Source of the DNA: GCA-002726655 sp046582185
Lineage (GTDB): Bacteria; Pseudomonadota; Gammaproteobacteria; Pseudomonadales; Azotimanducaceae
Direction: 5' to 3'
NCBI GenBank assembly: GCA_046582185.1
Contig: JAYGEX010000035.1
Location: forward strand, 1-64,000
Length of the DNA: 64,000 nucleotides
Below the pieces are notes generated by a model, which saw only the letters and a list, made by a program, of their open reading frames with translations, searched no databases and was not told where the DNA came from. Below, piece after piece: positions 61,601 through 64,000 of the stretch; position 1 is the stretch's first letter; every line of letters starts with the position of its first letter. Made by a program: the position numbers and the translations under genes.

Positions 61601-61801
61601 TTATGCCGCCTGTTGCAGCTTCTGTATTGGGGTGATGCCTCCTATTGCCATATTAGGTCGATCGTTGTTGTAACGCCATAGCCAATTTGTTGCGGTAGCT
61701 CGCGCTTGATCCAGTGACTCAAAAAGATGTTGGTTTAACCATTCATGTCGAACGGTTCGATTGTATCTTTCTAGGTAGGCATTCTGTTGGGGATTACCAT
61801 T
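61601..61801 (-). mobile_element. IS3-family transposase C-terminal remnant
   Basis: About 67 codons matching the end of the IS3-family OrfB integrase: NGNPQQNAYLERYNRTVR, then HEWLNQHLFESLDQA and DRPNMAIGGITPIQKLQ. The upstream part of the transposase and the catalytic DDE core are missing; the match starts near 61801 inside a longer frame. It lies between the flavin monooxygenase and the receptor, evidence of past insertion. Confidence 0.85.
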
Positions 61802-61902
61802 CCAGTTCACTTCTTTGCTGCGACGCAGCATAAACAAGGAGGGAAAAGTTTATAGCGCTGAATAATAACGTTGACACGGGCCGTTGTTTAGATGGAGAAT
61901 AA

Positions 61903-61926
61903 AAAACCGTCAAAGATGATTGTTTT
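61903..61926. promoter_or_regulatory. Operator copy 12 of the 24-bp palindrome
   Basis: Half-sites AAAACCGTCA and TGATTGTTTT with spacer AAGA. It lies 35 bp before the TonB receptor ATG, tying outer-membrane uptake to the same regulon. Confidence 0.8.
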
Positions 61927-61961
61927 GAACAGTAATACTCACACATGGGGAAGCACAGCTA

Positions 61962-64000
61962 ATGCGACTAAGAAACATGGGTAAGTTAGGTCTTGCCACA
62001 ACATTTTTAATTACGACTTTTACATCACTTCCGGCATTCACGGCGGAAGATAATACCGGACTGTATATCGAAGAGATCGTTGTTACTGCGAGGAAAGTAG
62101 AGGAGTCCTCGCAGGCAGTACCGGTTGCGATGACCGCTATTTCTGAAGAGTTGGCCAGTTCGACCATCAGGGATCTTTCAGACCTTAATGGATTCGCACC
62201 CAACGTGCAGATTGACGAAAATGGCGGTAGATCGGGCGGCGCCGTGATCACTATCAGGGGGATCAGCCCAACTCGATCAGACGACAATTCGTTCGACGCA
62301 CCGATTGGTGTGATGATCGACGGCATTTACATGGGTACCACGGCCGGTCAGAAACTTGAAAACTTTGACCTCGAACGCGTTGAGATTCTGCGTGGTCCAC
62401 AAGGGACGTTGTTTGGTAAAAATACAGTGGGTGGTGTGCTCCATGTTATTCGAAGTCGACCAACTGGTGAGTTCGGGGCTCGCCTGAAAGCGACTATGGG
62501 TGTGGACGGCCAACAGGAACTGCGTGCTGTTGTGAACACATCGTTGATAGACGACAAGTTAGCAGCCAAGTTCTTTGCTACCATCATCGGAGACGATGGT
62601 TACTACAAGAATATTACGACAGGTGATGACACCGGTGAGAAGGACTACCAAAATTATGGGGCGACCTTCCTCTGGACGCCTAACGACAGGTTTGAAGCAA
62701 CCTTAACTGTCGAGAAATTCCAGGATGACAGCCTGCTCAATGCCTTCCAGACGAATTACAACGTTTCACCTGGTGTTATAGCGCCGCCGAGTGCGGAAGC
62801 AGCAGCGAGTGGAGAAGGTGACTACAGTGGCGGCTTTGCTACCTGCACCAGTTATGATTCTTCAACCTGCCGAAATACTCTCAAGACGCCTGGTCATTCT
62901 GAGAACGACACGACCAATAATGCGTCGCTCGATACGGACGCCATCACATTGAATATGCGATACGAAATCAATGACAATTTAACATTGGTTAGCGTGACAG
63001 GTTACCGGGGCGTAGATGAGTACCGTATCTATGACTTCGACGGCTCTGCTGCGGATTACATCACTATTGAACGATGGAACGAGTACGAACAATTCAGCCA
63101 AGAACTTCGAATCGACGGTTCCTGGGACACTCTCACGTTAACCGCTGGCCTGTATTACTGGGACAGCGAATTCGAACAGGACTGGGTTACCGGCGGTGGC
63201 TTCTGGCAGTCGCTTTTCGGGGGTCTAATGTCAATCCCGGGTATGTGGACTGCCTGTCAAGGTAGCAACGGTCTGGACGGCGCGTTTGCACCAATCTCAT
63301 GTGACCTGGGCATGCCCAGCTATACGCCTGGCACGAATATCACGCAGATACTTTATGAGCAACAGGATACTGACTCTTTTGCAGCCTTTGCGCAGGCAGA
63401 GTGGCAGTTTGCTGAGGATTGGACTTTGACCGCAGGTCTGCGCTGGACTCGGGAAGAGAAAGATTTCATCGCGGGTCAGTCATACCTGTCTAACGAGGAG
63501 CGACAACGGTTGCGCAACTTTCCAGGCTACTCTGACCTGGATAACGAATGGACAGAAACCTCTCCCAAGGTTGGACTTACTTATCAGTTGAATAACGATT
63601 CTATACTTTACGGTTCTTACTCAGAAGGTTTTCACTCAGGCGGATTTTTCGGTGTAAACCAGAATCTTCGTGACTTTGAGCGAGACCAGTATGATCCGGA
63701 GTTTGCGCAATCCTGGGAGTTTGGTTACAAGAGTATGCACATGAATAATCGCCTGCGATTAAACATGTCGGCATTCTATAATGATTTCACGGACAAGCAG
63801 GAGTCGTTTGTTGCAGTTGATCCGGATACCAAGACGGTCGCGTCAAAATTCGATAATGCGGCTTCGGTAATCTATCAGGGCTTCGAATTGGAGGCTGAAT
63901 ACCTGGTCAACGAAAATTTAAAGGTTTTCTTGAACTATGGTTATTTGGATGCCGAGTATGAAGACTTCGAAACTGACATCAATGCTACAGATGGCTTAGA
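61962..64000 (+). CDS. TonB-dependent receptor, partial (3' end outside window)
   Basis: About 679 residues readable from ATG 61962 with no stop before 64000. Sec signal (LATTFLITTFTSLPAFTA), TonB box IEEIVVTARK, plug domain with GVMIDGIYMG and RVEILRGPQGTLFGKN, then beta-barrel strands such as TLTAGLRWTREEKDF and YGSYSEGFHSGGFF. It resembles the receptors common beside aromatic or terpenoid catabolic genes in sphingomonads and marine gammaproteobacteria. Likely imports the pathway's hydrophobic substrate across the outer membrane. Confidence 0.93.
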   Translation, partial: MRLRNMGKLGLATTFLITTFTSLPAFTAEDNTGLYIEEIVVTARKVEESSQAVPVAMTAISEELASSTIRDLSDLNGFAPNVQIDENGGRSGGAVITIRGISPTRSDDNSFDAPIGVMIDGIYMGTTAGQKLENFDLERVEILRGPQGTLFGKNTVGGVLHVIRSRPTGEFGARLKATMGVDGQQELRAVVNTSLIDDKLAAKFFATIIGDDGYYKNITTGDDTGEKDYQNYGATFLWTPNDRFEATLTVEKFQDDSLLNAFQTNYNVSPGVIAPPSAEAAASGEGDYSGGFATCTSYDSSTCRNTLKTPGHSENDTTNNASLDTDAITLNMRYEINDNLTLVSVTGYRGVDEYRIYDFDGSAADYITIERWNEYEQFSQELRIDGSWDTLTLTAGLYYWDSEFEQDWVTGGGFWQSLFGGLMSIPGMWTACQGSNGLDGAFAPISCDLGMPSYTPGTNITQILYEQQDTDSFAAFAQAEWQFAEDWTLTAGLRWTREEKDFIAGQSYLSNEERQRLRNFPGYSDLDNEWTETSPKVGLTYQLNNDSILYGSYSEGFHSGGFFGVNQNLRDFERDQYDPEFAQSWEFGYKSMHMNNRLRLNMSAFYNDFTDKQESFVAVDPDTKTVASKFDNAASVIYQGFELEAEYLVNENLKVFLNYGYLDAEYEDFETDINATDGL

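Noticed and set aside
1..64000. CRISPR array, tRNA or rRNA genes, prophage or integrase
   Set aside because: I saw no regularly spaced repeats, no tRNA-like cloverleaf and no phage genes; only an IS3 fragment was found.

Overview
The window is a dense catabolic gene island of a Gram-negative bacterium. It ends in a TonB-dependent receptor, and several products carry Sec signal peptides. Gene families and codon use fit a Proteobacterium, perhaps a marine gammaproteobacterium of the kind rich in Rieske oxygenases. No ribosomal, tRNA or other marker gene is present, so the taxonomic guess is weak. About 50 genes sit in short operons on both strands. The main families are six Rieske oxygenase alpha subunits, three cytochromes P450, three carotenoid-oxygenase-type dioxygenases, eight SDR dehydrogenases, three luciferase-like (LLM) oxidoreductases, four SnoaL/NTF2-like proteins, three split-barrel flavin proteins, one Baeyer-Villiger-type monooxygenase, two ThuA-like proteins, two APH-type kinases, a CoA ligase, a crotonase and an acyl-CoA dehydrogenase.

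Layout. 1-8.8 kb: acyl-CoA dehydrogenase (runs off the left edge), crotonase, a Rieske/SnoaL/carotenoid-oxygenase operon, SDR plus enone-reductase pair, Zn-type alcohol dehydrogenase, histidine phosphatase. 8.9-14.6 kb: ABM, SDR, LLM, ThuA, SDR, ThuA, then the only transcription factor seen (TetR family) coupled to a second ABM-like protein. 14.8-20.5 kb: a full acetoin-dehydrogenase-like complex (E1 alpha, E1 beta, AcoX, E2, E3). 20.5-29.7 kb: a long minus-strand operon with kinase, P450, SnoaL, SDR, two Rieske oxygenases, VOC and a flavin protein, then a separate Rieske gene. 29.8-43.6 kb: P450, SDR, kinase, LLM, carotenoid oxygenase, CoA ligase, SnoaL, SDR, Rieske, a small orphan domain, globin, EthD, flavin protein, DUF1330, SDR. 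43.7-50.9 kb: SDR, a secreted DUF3604 protein, two GPH-type MFS transporters, nitroreductase. 50.9-61.5 kb: Rieske, SnoaL, exported VOC, P450, flavin protein, a TonB-receptor remnant, carotenoid oxygenase, LLM, alpha/beta hydrolase, flavin monooxygenase. 61.6-64 kb: IS3-family transposase remnant and a TonB-dependent receptor cut by the right edge.

The main discovery is a 24-bp palindrome, consensus AAAACAGTCA-N4-TGACTGTTTT, found twelve times from 918 to 61926. Each copy lies in an intergenic promoter region, often between divergent genes. It links nearly every operon, including the TonB receptor, both ends of the island and the acetoin-dehydrogenase-like complex, into one probable regulon. 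The TetR-family protein at 13548-14288 is the obvious candidate regulator.

A reasonable reading, by inference, is that a hydrophobic polycyclic, terpenoid or aryl compound enters through the TonB receptor and MFS carriers. Rieske enzymes, P450s and the flavin monooxygenase would oxidise it, carotenoid-oxygenase-type enzymes would cleave double bonds, SDRs and alcohol dehydrogenase would oxidise the alcohols, and CoA-linked steps would finish it. The substrate cannot be named from the sequence. Redox partners for the Rieske and P450 enzymes are absent from the window.
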